The translations under genes were made by a program, and so were the position numbers. From contig JAAZXP010000029.1 in the NCBI GenBank assembly GCA_014240055.1, positions 1 through 15,154 of the forward strand: a DNA stretch of 15,154 nt, written 5' to 3'. Every line of letters starts with the position of its first letter. Positions within the stretch are counted from its first letter, which is position 1. Positions 1 through 6,749 of this stretch are shown here, in pieces. Below the pieces are notes generated by a model, which was given only the letters and a program-made list of their open reading frames with translations, ran no database searches and had not been told where the DNA came from. This stretch comes from Methanobacteriota archaeon. GTDB lineage: Archaea > Thermoplasmatota > Poseidoniia > MGIII > CG-Epi1.

Positions 1-2324
1 GTCCTAAGAGAGAAACAGTTGTTGGAGATCACGATAGACTTTCCGGAGAAGGTGAAACACCACAAGAATATACGCTTCTAAAATTTAAAGGAGAAGAATA
101 TTTCCTTGTTGCTGCAACATTACGCCCAGAAACCGTATTTGGTCAAACTAACATTTGGGTTGATGGTGAAGGCACATACGTTAAGGCGAAAGTAGGCGAA
201 GAAATATGGGTTATGTCACAGAAGATGCCTCAGAAATTGAGATTACAGGGGCATGAAGTAGAAGAGTTAGGTGCAATCGAGGGCCGTAGTTTAGTTGGAC
301 AGAGATATGTAGCTCCTCAAATTAATAGAGAAGTACTAGTTTTACCTTCCAAATTTTGCGATGCAGCGATTGGGTCTGGTATTGTTACCTCAGTACCTAG
401 TGATTCTCCAGATGACTATCAAGGTTTAGTAGATTTACAAAATTCAAGTTCTGATTGCGAAAGTTGGGGATTAGATTTTGAAGAAGTAAAAGCAATTCAA
501 CCAATTCCAATTTTAGATTCTGGTGAAATGGGTACGCTTCCAGCACCAAAACTTTGTAATGATTTGGGAGTTAAAGACCAAACTGAAAGAAATAAGCTGG
601 ATAAAGCTAAACAAGAATTGTACATGCATAGTTTCAATCATGGAGTTATGCTAGATTCTGCAGACTATGTGGCAGGTAAACCAGTCGAAGAAGCACGTGA
701 TATTGTAAAAAACAGATTAGTTGAAAAAGGAAAAGCTGCAATTTATTATGAGCTTACAGGTCCAGTTCAATCTCGATGGCTTGCAGATTGTATGGTTAAA
801 ATTGTAGATAATCAATGGTTCTTGGAATATAGTAGTGAGGATTGGACTAAACTAACTGAAGAAGCACTTGCATCTATGGAATTGTATCCTTCAAAGTCTC
901 GCTCTCAATTCGAATATGTTTTGCAGTGGTTAAACAATTGGGCCTGTGTTCGGGAAAAAGGATTAGGAACAAGATTGCCATGGGATGAAAATTGGGTTAT
1001 CGAATCATTGAGTGATTCAACAATTTACATGGCCTTCTACACAGTCGCTCATTACCTGAAAGAGTTGGATGAAGAACAGTTAACAGAATCATTATTTGAT
1101 GCGATATTCGGGGAAGGAAATACCAAGTTAGCAGCTGAAGAAAGTGGAATAACACAAGCTGAGGTACTAAAATGGCGTAATGAATTCAATTACTGGTATC
1201 CTTATGATTTGCGAATTAGCGGCAAAGATTTGATTCAGAATCATTTGTCTTTCAGTCTTTTCAATCATACAGCAATGTTTGAGAAAGATAAATGGCCGAA
1301 AGGTTTTGCAGTCAATGGATGGGTACTTGTTAACGGTGAAAAAATGTCAAAATCCAAAGGGAATTTTTTTACACTTAAAGAATTAAATGAAAAATATGGA
1401 GCCGATGTTGTTCGTTTCACATTATGTAATGCAGGAGAAGGTTTAGATGATCCTAATTGGGAATTGTCTTTTGCTGAAACTGCAGGTAAAAAGTTGAATA
1501 ACTGGTTGTCTTTTGTTAAAGAAAATAAGGGTAAAGGCCGTACCACTTCACACCCAGTTGATGCTTGGTTCCGTGAAATAATGGCAAGTATTTCATATCA
1601 GGCTAATGCAGCTTCTGAAAGATTGAAATTTAGAACTTCTACCCGCCTTATCTTTTTTGAACTTTCTCAATATTTCAAATGGTATCTTCAGAGAACTGGA
1701 GAAGCCCATCAAGATATTTTGAAGGAATATATTTCGATTGTAACTAGAGGTATTGCTCCAATAGTTCCTCATACTGCAGAAGAAGCTTGGTCAATTAGCG
1801 GAGAAGAAGATTTTGTTCTTAATCAACCATTCCCAGAAGGTCATAAACCTGATTTAACTTTAGTAACAGGTGAAGATTTAGTTAAACAAACTTTAGAAGA
1901 TACTAGAGCTATTTTGAATATAGCTGGAATAGATAATCCTAAAGAAATAGTATTCATAGTTGCACCGGAGTGGAAATGGAATGCAATTCATACAGCAGGT
2001 CAATTAGCAGATGGTCGTGGACAGGTTAAATTAAATCAACTTATCTCAAGTGTAATGCCAAATATACCTCCAGAATCGAAAAAGTTGGGGGCCGATTTCT
2101 TAAAAAAATGGGTTTTGAGAGATATTCCTTCTCTAGGTCCAGATTGGCAAAACAAGTATAGTTTACAGATAGATGAAGAAGAAATTTTGTCAGAGTCTAT
2201 AGAATTTTTCAGTAAGGTTTTTGACTGTGAAATATCAGTTGTCAATGCAGACCGAGCAAGGTCTAGGCATGTCGCTAAAGGAAATCAAAGTTCACCATTG
2301 AGGCCTGCGATTTTCGTTTCCTAA
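1..2324 (+). CDS. leuS: Leucyl-tRNA synthetase, archaeal type (5'-truncated by window edge)
   Basis: Cytosolic class I aminoacyl-tRNA synthetase that charges tRNA-Leu. The reading frame is open from base 3, so the gene runs off the left edge and about 773 codons are visible. The visible part starts inside or just before the CP1 editing domain, which carries the threonine-rich segment AATLRPETVFGQTN (about bases 115-157). The class I signature KMSKS reads KMSKSKGN at bases 1341-1364. An anticodon-binding helical domain follows, and the C-terminus ends SSPLRPAIFVS, resembling the RPAI tail of archaeal and eukaryotic LeuRS. Archaeal LeuRS is usually about 940-970 residues, so roughly 170-200 residues including the HIGH motif should lie upstream. 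Family assignment is firm. The next gene is 124 nt away and has its own promoter. Confidence 0.95.
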   Translation, partial: PKRETVVGDHDRLSGEGETPQEYTLLKFKGEEYFLVAATLRPETVFGQTNIWVDGEGTYVKAKVGEEIWVMSQKMPQKLRLQGHEVEELGAIEGRSLVGQRYVAPQINREVLVLPSKFCDAAIGSGIVTSVPSDSPDDYQGLVDLQNSSSDCESWGLDFEEVKAIQPIPILDSGEMGTLPAPKLCNDLGVKDQTERNKLDKAKQELYMHSFNHGVMLDSADYVAGKPVEEARDIVKNRLVEKGKAAIYYELTGPVQSRWLADCMVKIVDNQWFLEYSSEDWTKLTEEALASMELYPSKSRSQFEYVLQWLNNWACVREKGLGTRLPWDENWVIESLSDSTIYMAFYTVAHYLKELDEEQLTESLFDAIFGEGNTKLAAEESGITQAEVLKWRNEFNYWYPYDLRISGKDLIQNHLSFSLFNHTAMFEKDKWPKGFAVNGWVLVNGEKMSKSKGNFFTLKELNEKYGADVVRFTLCNAGEGLDDPNWELSFAETAGKKLNNWLSFVKENKGKGRTTSHPVDAWFREIMASISYQANAASERLKFRTSTRLIFFELSQYFKWYLQRTGEAHQDILKEYISIVTRGIAPIVPHTAEEAWSISGEEDFVLNQPFPEGHKPDLTLVTGEDLVKQTLEDTRAILNIAGIDNPKEIVFIVAPEWKWNAIHTAGQLADGRGQVKLNQLISSVMPNIPPESKKLGADFLKKWVLRDIPSLGPDWQNKYSLQIDEEEILSESIEFFSKVFDCEISVVNADRARSRHVAKGNQSSPLRPAIFVS

Positions 2325-2329
2325 AATCG

Positions 2330-2376
2330 TTTTTATCGTCCATAAAACACTGCTAAAAACCTACTTATTCTTTTTC
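2330..2376 (+). terminator. T-rich stretch, possible archaeal terminator of leuS
   Basis: Shortly after the leuS stop there is a run of five T (2330-2334) and then a pyrimidine-rich TTATTCTTTTT stretch (about 2365-2375). Archaeal RNA polymerase often terminates at such oligo-T tracts without a hairpin. Only the base composition supports this call. Confidence 0.3.
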
Positions 2377-2382
2377 CCAATC

Positions 2383-2391
2383 TTTATAAAT
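2383..2391 (+). promoter_or_regulatory. TATA box for the PKD surface-protein gene
   Basis: TTTATAAAT matches the archaeal box A consensus. Its centre is near 2387, which predicts transcription start near 2412 and a 5' leader of about 37 nt before the ATG at 2449. Confidence 0.6.
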
Positions 2392-2401
2392 GCCTTTCTT
2401 T

Positions 2402-2440
2402 TCCGACGGACCCCGAGTGAGAGCATTTGCTCTCTGGAGA
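2402..2440 (+). promoter_or_regulatory. Leader with two inverted repeats and the ribosome binding site of the PKD protein gene
   Basis: TCCGACGGA (2402-2410) is a perfect 9-bp palindrome at the expected transcription start. GAGAGCATTTGCTCTC (2419-2434) is a perfect 6-bp hairpin with a 4-nt loop. One base later comes the Shine-Dalgarno GGAG (2436-2439), 9 nt before the ATG. The CTCTC arm could also pair with GGAGA, so the hairpin might expose or hide the binding site. That function is inferred; the repeats are visible. Confidence 0.4.
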
Positions 2441-2448
2441 CAAAGAAT

Positions 2449-4722
2449 ATGACTAAAAAGCGAAATTCGCGAATAGCCTTGCTAGCCGTAGTAATGCTCC
2501 TTTCAGGAGCTTTATTAGGACTAATATCAGAGGAATCTTCAGCTGCAGAATATGACGCAGTTGGTTTCATTTCCTCATCAGATTCTTCTGGAGTATCTGT
2601 GACCTATATCAATCAAGCAACTGGAAGCACAGCAACTGTGGCCAGTCAGGAAGATGGTTCATATTCATTTGAAGATTTAGTTGATGGCGAGTATTCAGTT
2701 AGGTATTCGAAAGCAGGTTCATTATCTGTTTTAGATACCTGGAGTATACCTTCAGATTTGCCTTTGGCAGAAGTATCCATGAGTGATGCTCCATCCGGTG
2801 CTACTTCAGTTACAGTTAATGTAAAAGATGGAGAGGGTGCAGATGTTAGTGGTGCTACAGTTTACTTGATGTCAGCAGTTGATGAAGATTCCTGGTGGGA
2901 TGGTGTTTCAGTAGGATATACAGTTTCTGATGCAACAGGTGTTGACGGTAATGTAGTTTTTGATAATTTGACCTCAGATCAATATGAGATTAGAGCAGAA
3001 TTAGCAGGATATGCTACAGCATTTGGAGATACCTCTAATACAAATATAGTAATGAATGCTTTGGACGATACCAACAAGCAAACAGTACGTGTCTTTGATC
3101 CTTCAGGCAGTCCATTAGGAGATGCAACAGTTTTCATGTATGATGCAACTTCATCTACATGGTATGACGCAACTAAAGTAGGATACACTTACTACTTACA
3201 CCCTATAACTTCCTCTGAAGTTTATGTGTATGCTTATCATGAGGATTATACACCTTCGGTAAAGAAAATAGCTAGTGTTTCAGGTATAGCTACTCACAAT
3301 ATAAATGTACACGAGAATTCTGCAGCTCACAATGATTTAATTTATATCAATGCAGCCCCATCAAATGGTGGTCAGTCAATGGAACCATTATCTGGTGACA
3401 GAATGGTCAAACTAAATCCAGGACCTACTGCTAGTATGTCTGTAACAACTGATACAACTGAAATGGATGGTAATCACGTTATAGCAGCAGATGGCTCAGT
3501 TAATTTCTCAGCCTCTTCTTCGACTTCACCAGTTGGTGGACTCACATACAGCTGGGGTTCAGAAACTTTCACAAACTCATACGCAGCCGGTGAACATACA
3601 GAAAGCGTTACAGTTACAGACGAGTTTGGTGCACAAGATACAGCTAGTATTACAATAATAGCAGATGGGGATGATCCTATTGCAGCTTTTACAGCAATTG
3701 TAAAAACTAATGCCGGCTCAGAGAGCATGGCTTACAATGGTTCTAATCTTAATGAAGACTTCAATACCGTTGTTTTCAATGCATCTACTTCCAGTGACTC
3801 AGTTGGTATTGCTTCTTATTCTTGGAGTTTTGGAGATGAATCTTCAGACTCAGGTTCAGTTGTAAACCATATATTTGATAATCCAGGAACACATGATGTT
3901 GTATTAACAGTAACAGATACAGCAGGTAACTCAGACACTGAAACAATGTCTGTAATGGTCAATGATGCTACACCACCTAGTGCAGCATTCAGTTGGTATT
4001 ATCTAAATGAAACTGGTAGTGAAATTACTGGAGCTTCAATGGAAGGCGAAGTCACATATTTCAATGCAAGCAGCTCTTCAGATAATTCTGGAGACGATTT
4101 AAGCTATGCTTGGGACTTTGGAGACGGTAGTGAAGCTACAGGAGCTACTCCAGAACATACATTCAATGGAACTATTGAAGATGGTTTCAATGTGGTTCTT
4201 ACAGTAACTGATTCATCAGACATGTCTGATGTTATCTCATACAAAATTCAACCAGCTTTGAAAGCTAGACCTGATATTTACATGGTATCTATGAGCTTTA
4301 GTAATGACAATCCTAGCGAAGGAGATGTTGTTACTTTAGATGCAACAGTCAAATGTCTTTGTGAAGATGCAAAAGTAGATAGTCCTTTCGAAGTAGCTTT
4401 CCATTTGGATAGTTTAGAAGGAACTTTAATTGGCACAGTAATGGTTGATGGTGCAGATTTAGAATCTATAAACAATGGTACAAATGTAAATGTTACAGCA
4501 ACCTGGACTGCAATATCTGGAGCCCAGACCATATTTGTGAATGCTGATTCAAATGATATTATCGATGAAAGTATCGAAAAGAATGAGATTTCAAAGGTAA
4601 TAACTGTTAGCGCTTCTGATGATTCATCAGATGTTACCTCTATGACAATGATAATAGTTGTTGTATTGGCAGCTTTCGGAACAGTTGCATACATTTACCG
4701 AGATTCTCTATTCGGTAATTAA
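2449..4722 (+). CDS. Secreted, membrane-anchored multi-domain surface protein (PKD and CARDB domains)
   Basis: A 757-residue protein expected on the outer face of the membrane. Residues 1-33 form a Sec signal peptide (basic start, hydrophobic core, cleavage near SSAAE). Three beta-sandwich repeats of the carboxypeptidase-regulatory/CNA-B type follow (about 35-98, 118-190, 210-288). Next come three PKD domains (about 325-403, 408-504, 505-603); the last two carry SYSWSFGDE and SYAWDFGDG with VVLTVTD strands. A CARDB-like adhesion domain spans about 604-720 and holds a CLC cysteine pair. A C-terminal membrane helix (about 731-748) leaves a short tail with one Arg. No catalytic domain is seen, so a structural, adhesive or scaffold role is inferred. 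The mature part is rich in Ser, Thr and Asp. It has a strong TATA box and ribosome binding site. lysE-like starts 27 nt later and may be co-transcribed. Confidence 0.85.
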   Translation: MTKKRNSRIALLAVVMLLSGALLGLISEESSAAEYDAVGFISSSDSSGVSVTYINQATGSTATVASQEDGSYSFEDLVDGEYSVRYSKAGSLSVLDTWSIPSDLPLAEVSMSDAPSGATSVTVNVKDGEGADVSGATVYLMSAVDEDSWWDGVSVGYTVSDATGVDGNVVFDNLTSDQYEIRAELAGYATAFGDTSNTNIVMNALDDTNKQTVRVFDPSGSPLGDATVFMYDATSSTWYDATKVGYTYYLHPITSSEVYVYAYHEDYTPSVKKIASVSGIATHNINVHENSAAHNDLIYINAAPSNGGQSMEPLSGDRMVKLNPGPTASMSVTTDTTEMDGNHVIAADGSVNFSASSSTSPVGGLTYSWGSETFTNSYAAGEHTESVTVTDEFGAQDTASITIIADGDDPIAAFTAIVKTNAGSESMAYNGSNLNEDFNTVVFNASTSSDSVGIASYSWSFGDESSDSGSVVNHIFDNPGTHDVVLTVTDTAGNSDTETMSVMVNDATPPSAAFSWYYLNETGSEITGASMEGEVTYFNASSSSDNSGDDLSYAWDFGDGSEATGATPEHTFNGTIEDGFNVVLTVTDSSDMSDVISYKIQPALKARPDIYMVSMSFSNDNPSEGDVVTLDATVKCLCEDAKVDSPFEVAFHLDSLEGTLIGTVMVDGADLESINNGTNVNVTATWTAISGAQTIFVNADSNDIIDESIEKNEISKVITVSASDDSSDVTSMTMIIVVVLAAFGTVAYIYRDSLFGN

Positions 4723-4749
4723 ATAGTCAACTAAGAAAGAGACTAGGGT

Positions 4750-5388
4750 ATGGAAACTGACCTAGTCCTCGGTCTTACTATAGCTGGCATTACGCTAGGC
4801 ATAGTCGAAGGATTAAAGCCAGGTCCATTACTGACAACTGTAATCAAAGAAACATTGACGAATGGTTTCAGAGGTGGAATACGGGCAGCTTCAGCTCCAT
4901 TCTTCACAGACGGTCCGTTAATACTCTTTAGTATTTTTATGGCGGGTTGGATAGCAAACCAACCACTAGTTTTCTGCGGGATTGCAGTACTTGGAGCTCT
5001 CTTTCTTACCAGAATGGGAATGGAATGTTTTAATCCCGAAATTCCAGATATTGATCCTACAGATGTAGATTTAACTCAATCTTTAAAGAAAGGAATTATA
5101 ACCAATTTATTGAATCCTAATGCATACATTTTCTGGTTATTAATTGGAGGGCCATTAATGGCTACAGTAGCCGATTCCGAACCAATAGCACCTTTTGCAT
5201 ACGCAATTTCCTTCTTGGTTAGTATTGTATTAGTAAAAATTACAATAGCTTATTTCTTTAGTAAGGCACAAGTTAATCTTTCATCTGATAGGTATTTACT
5301 AACATTAAAGATTTGTGGACTGGCAATGTTTATTTTTGCTGGAAGCTTTCTCTACAAAGCTTATGATTTGTGGCAAAATGGGCTCTAA
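4750..5388 (+). CDS. LysE/RhtB-family exporter-like membrane protein
   Basis: A 212-residue integral membrane protein of the LysE superfamily, which exports amino acids or other small solutes. Visible are the family signature with P24-G25-P26 near the end of the first helix followed by a Gly-rich stretch (NGFRGGIRAA), and the central motif NLLNP (119-123). About six hydrophobic segments are seen (roughly 5-22, 47-66, 71-92, 126-145, 147-170, 186-204). Length matches the family (about 200-215). The acidic loop PEIPDIDPTDVD (about 96-107) sits between helices 3 and 4. The substrate cannot be told from sequence. The gene starts 27 nt after the surface-protein gene with no clear promoter between, so co-transcription is likely. 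No strong Shine-Dalgarno is seen (only GGGT just before the ATG). Confidence 0.75.
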   Translation: METDLVLGLTIAGITLGIVEGLKPGPLLTTVIKETLTNGFRGGIRAASAPFFTDGPLILFSIFMAGWIANQPLVFCGIAVLGALFLTRMGMECFNPEIPDIDPTDVDLTQSLKKGIITNLLNPNAYIFWLLIGGPLMATVADSEPIAPFAYAISFLVSIVLVKITIAYFFSKAQVNLSSDRYLLTLKICGLAMFIFAGSFLYKAYDLWQNGL

Positions 5389-5392
5389 ATAA

Positions 5393-5402
5393 TAAATATA
5401 AC
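5393..5402 (+). promoter_or_regulatory. Possible TATA box for the 69-residue membrane protein gene
   Basis: ATAAATATAA lies in the 30-nt gap after the exporter gene. Its centre is about 22 nt before the ATG at 5419, which fits a leaderless or nearly leaderless transcript. The gap is A/T-rich anyway, so the match is weak evidence. Confidence 0.35.
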
Positions 5403-5418
5403 AATGTATGACTGATTA

Positions 5419-5628
5419 ATGAGATTTATTGGCTCCTTATTTCTTGGACTGTGTTTTCTAATCTATGCACAGTACTGCCATCAAAATGGAGGATCTCATC
5501 ACAAAGGAAGAGGATGGGTCACTAAAGAAGAAGCTCCCAAAACTCATATTTTTCAAATGATATTGCTTATTGTAATTGGATTAATTCAAATAAGTTTCTT
5601 TGTTTACGCTAATCTAAAGGGTTTCTAA
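5419..5628 (+). CDS. Small hypothetical protein with two membrane helices
   Basis: A 69-residue protein I do not recognise. It has an N-terminal hydrophobic helix (about 3-19, with three Cys in the first 20 residues), a polar loop rich in His, Gly and Lys (HQNGGSHHKGRGWVTKEEAP, about 21-40), and a second helix (about 44-64) ending in NLKGF. The polar loop with three His could bind a metal or a partner, but nothing confirms this. It follows the LysE-like gene by 30 nt on the same strand. Its stop codon overlaps the stop of the convergent pdxS gene. It looks real because it fills the space exactly between two firm genes and has a coherent membrane topology. Confidence 0.6.
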   Translation: MRFIGSLFLGLCFLIYAQYCHQNGGSHHKGRGWVTKEEAPKTHIFQMILLIVIGLIQISFFVYANLKGF

Positions 5629-6617
5629 TGTCCGCGTTTTGCCATCTTAGTTTCAAGACTGGATTCTTCCAATCCAGGCATTGATTCTCCAATATTTCTA
5701 GAAACATCTCCAACTAATTTAGCCTCATTGAAATGAGCTGTAGCTTTGACGACAGCCTTAGCCATTGTTGTTGGATCCTCTGATTTGAAAATTCCAGATC
5801 CAACAAAGACACCATCCATTCCAAATTGCATCATTAATGCAGCATCAGCCGGAGTTGCAATACCGCCAGCTGTGAATGTAACTACTGGTAATCTACCTAA
5901 TCTCTTGATATCTTCTAAAATTCCAACAATTTCACTTTCAATGGTGGCTCTGTCCTTTCCGAATGGATTAAAATCAGTTGATTCTCCTAAGTTTACTTTA
6001 GCTTCGTGATCCAAAACAAAGAATTTTTCAGCCATTTTAGTTGCAATAGCTTTAAGATTTTTAGATTTCTTTACAACTTCAATTTCGGCTTGTAATAATC
6101 TAGCATGTCTCATTGCAGCAACGACATTTCCGGTTCCAGCTTCTCCTTTAGTTCTAATCATAGCTGCACCTTCCCATATTCTTCTGACTGCCTCTCCTAA
6201 AGAAGTAGCTCCGCAAACAAATGGCACTGTAAAATCGTCTTTTACAACATGATAGTAAGGATCTGCAGGAGTTAGTACTTCAGATTCATCAATCATATCT
6301 ACGCCTAATTCTTCCAGAACTCTTGCTTCAGCAGTATGTCCAATTCTACACTTAGCCATAATTGGAATACTAGTACATTCAATAATTTCGCTAATCATAT
6401 TAGGGTTTGACATCCTTGCTACTCCACCATCTGCCCTTATGTCTGAAGGTACACGTTCCAAAGCCATAACTGCAACAGCTCCAGCATCCTCTGCAATCTT
6501 TGCTTGCTCAGCATTCACTACATCCATGATGACTCCGCCTTTTTGCATTCTTGCGAAACCACGTTTTACGAGTTCTTTACCGTGTCTCAATGATTCTAAA
6601 TCTAGTTCTCTACTCAT
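5625..6617 (-). CDS. pdxS: Pyridoxal 5'-phosphate synthase, synthase subunit PdxS
   Basis: PdxS condenses ribose 5-phosphate, glyceraldehyde 3-phosphate and ammonia (from the glutaminase PdxT) into pyridoxal phosphate, in the cytosol. The 330-residue TIM barrel shows MDVV with D32, the active-site lysine K89 in MAKCRIGH, the second lysine K157 in IRTKGEAGTGN, and the phosphate-binding end AGGIATPADAALMMQFGMDGVFVGSGIFKS. It has about 35 extra residues before the LPVV strand compared with bacterial PdxS, an insertion known in archaeal members. I chose the ATG at 6617 rather than an in-frame ATG at 6659: the latter lies inside the tRNA-like element, while 6617 has AGGAG 5 nt upstream and gives the usual MSRELDLESLRHG start. 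pdxT is not in the window. Its substrate is made by the tpiA pathway encoded nearby. The 3' end overlaps the convergent 69-residue gene by 4 nt. Confidence 0.96.
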   Translation of the reverse strand: MSRELDLESLRHGKELVKRGFARMQKGGVIMDVVNAEQAKIAEDAGAVAVMALERVPSDIRADGGVARMSNPNMISEIIECTSIPIMAKCRIGHTAEARVLEELGVDMIDESEVLTPADPYYHVVKDDFTVPFVCGATSLGEAVRRIWEGAAMIRTKGEAGTGNVVAAMRHARLLQAEIEVVKKSKNLKAIATKMAEKFFVLDHEAKVNLGESTDFNPFGKDRATIESEIVGILEDIKRLGRLPVVTFTAGGIATPADAALMMQFGMDGVFVGSGIFKSEDPTTMAKAVVKATAHFNEAKLVGDVSRNIGESMPGLEESSLETKMAKRGH

Positions 6618-6622
6618 TTTTT

Positions 6623-6627
6623 CTCCT
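6623..6627 (-). promoter_or_regulatory. Ribosome binding site of pdxS
   Basis: AGGAG on the minus strand, 5 nt before the ATG at 6617 and 2 nt after the CCA of the tRNA-like element. It decides the start of pdxS. Confidence 0.7.
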
Positions 6628-6629
6628 AT

Positions 6630-6706
6630 TGGTGGATTGGGTGGGATTTGAACCCACAATTACCACTTTGTGAAAGCGGTTTTCTTCTAATTTGACATAC
6701 AGGCCC
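6630..6706 (-). tRNA. tRNA-Val(CAC)-like element with encoded CCA and a non-canonical 5' half
   Basis: Read on the minus strand, the 3' half is textbook. The anticodon arm (6663-6679) has stem CCGCT/AGTGG and loop TTCACAA with anticodon CAC (6672-6670). A 5-nt variable loop follows, then the T arm (6657-6641) with GTGGG-TTCAAAT-CCCAC, the acceptor strand CCAATCC (6640-6634), discriminator A and encoded CCA. Anticodon CAC plus A73 fits valine. The 5' half does not match. The segment at the right distance (GGGCCTG, 6706-6700) gives a 74-nt gene of normal length, but it pairs with the acceptor strand at only 4 of 7 positions. The D region (TGTC...GAAA) forms at most three pairs and lacks the G18-G19 pair of bases. 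It may be a tRNA remnant, part of a split or intron-bearing gene, an integration scar, or a tRNA-like mRNA leader for pdxS. Confidence 0.5.
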
Positions 6707-6730
6707 ATGAGTTATAACTGTTGGCACCGA

Positions 6731-6740
6731 TTTTAAAAAA
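6731..6740 (-). promoter_or_regulatory. Possible TATA box for the tRNA-like element and pdxS
   Basis: The minus strand reads TTTTTTAAAA about 25-34 nt upstream of the first base of the tRNA-like element. No other TATA-like site lies between it and pdxS. If this is the promoter, pdxS mRNA starts with the tRNA-like element. The same T run could instead help terminate the upstream gene, which stops at 6750. Confidence 0.4.
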
Positions 6741-6749
6741 CTTAAGGAA

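Noticed and set aside
4278..4694. Minus-strand open frame (138 codons) opposite the surface-protein C-terminus
   Set aside because: Antisense to a well-supported CARDB-like domain and membrane anchor; low-complexity Thr/Ser/Val composition and no recognisable motif.
6618..6659. Longer pdxS start at 6659, adding MWVQIPPNPPIGEK
   Set aside because: The extra codons translate the T arm and acceptor of the tRNA-like element, and the ATG at 6617 has a strong ribosome binding site.
6630..6680. Active integration site of a mobile element at the tRNA 3' half
   Set aside because: No integrase, second tRNA 3' copy or foreign gene block is seen in the window; kept only as one explanation for the odd tRNA.
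6630..6706. A tRNA-His on the plus strand (GTG in the loop of the same hairpin)
   Set aside because: The T-loop consensus TTCAAAT and the CCA end are only found on the minus strand.
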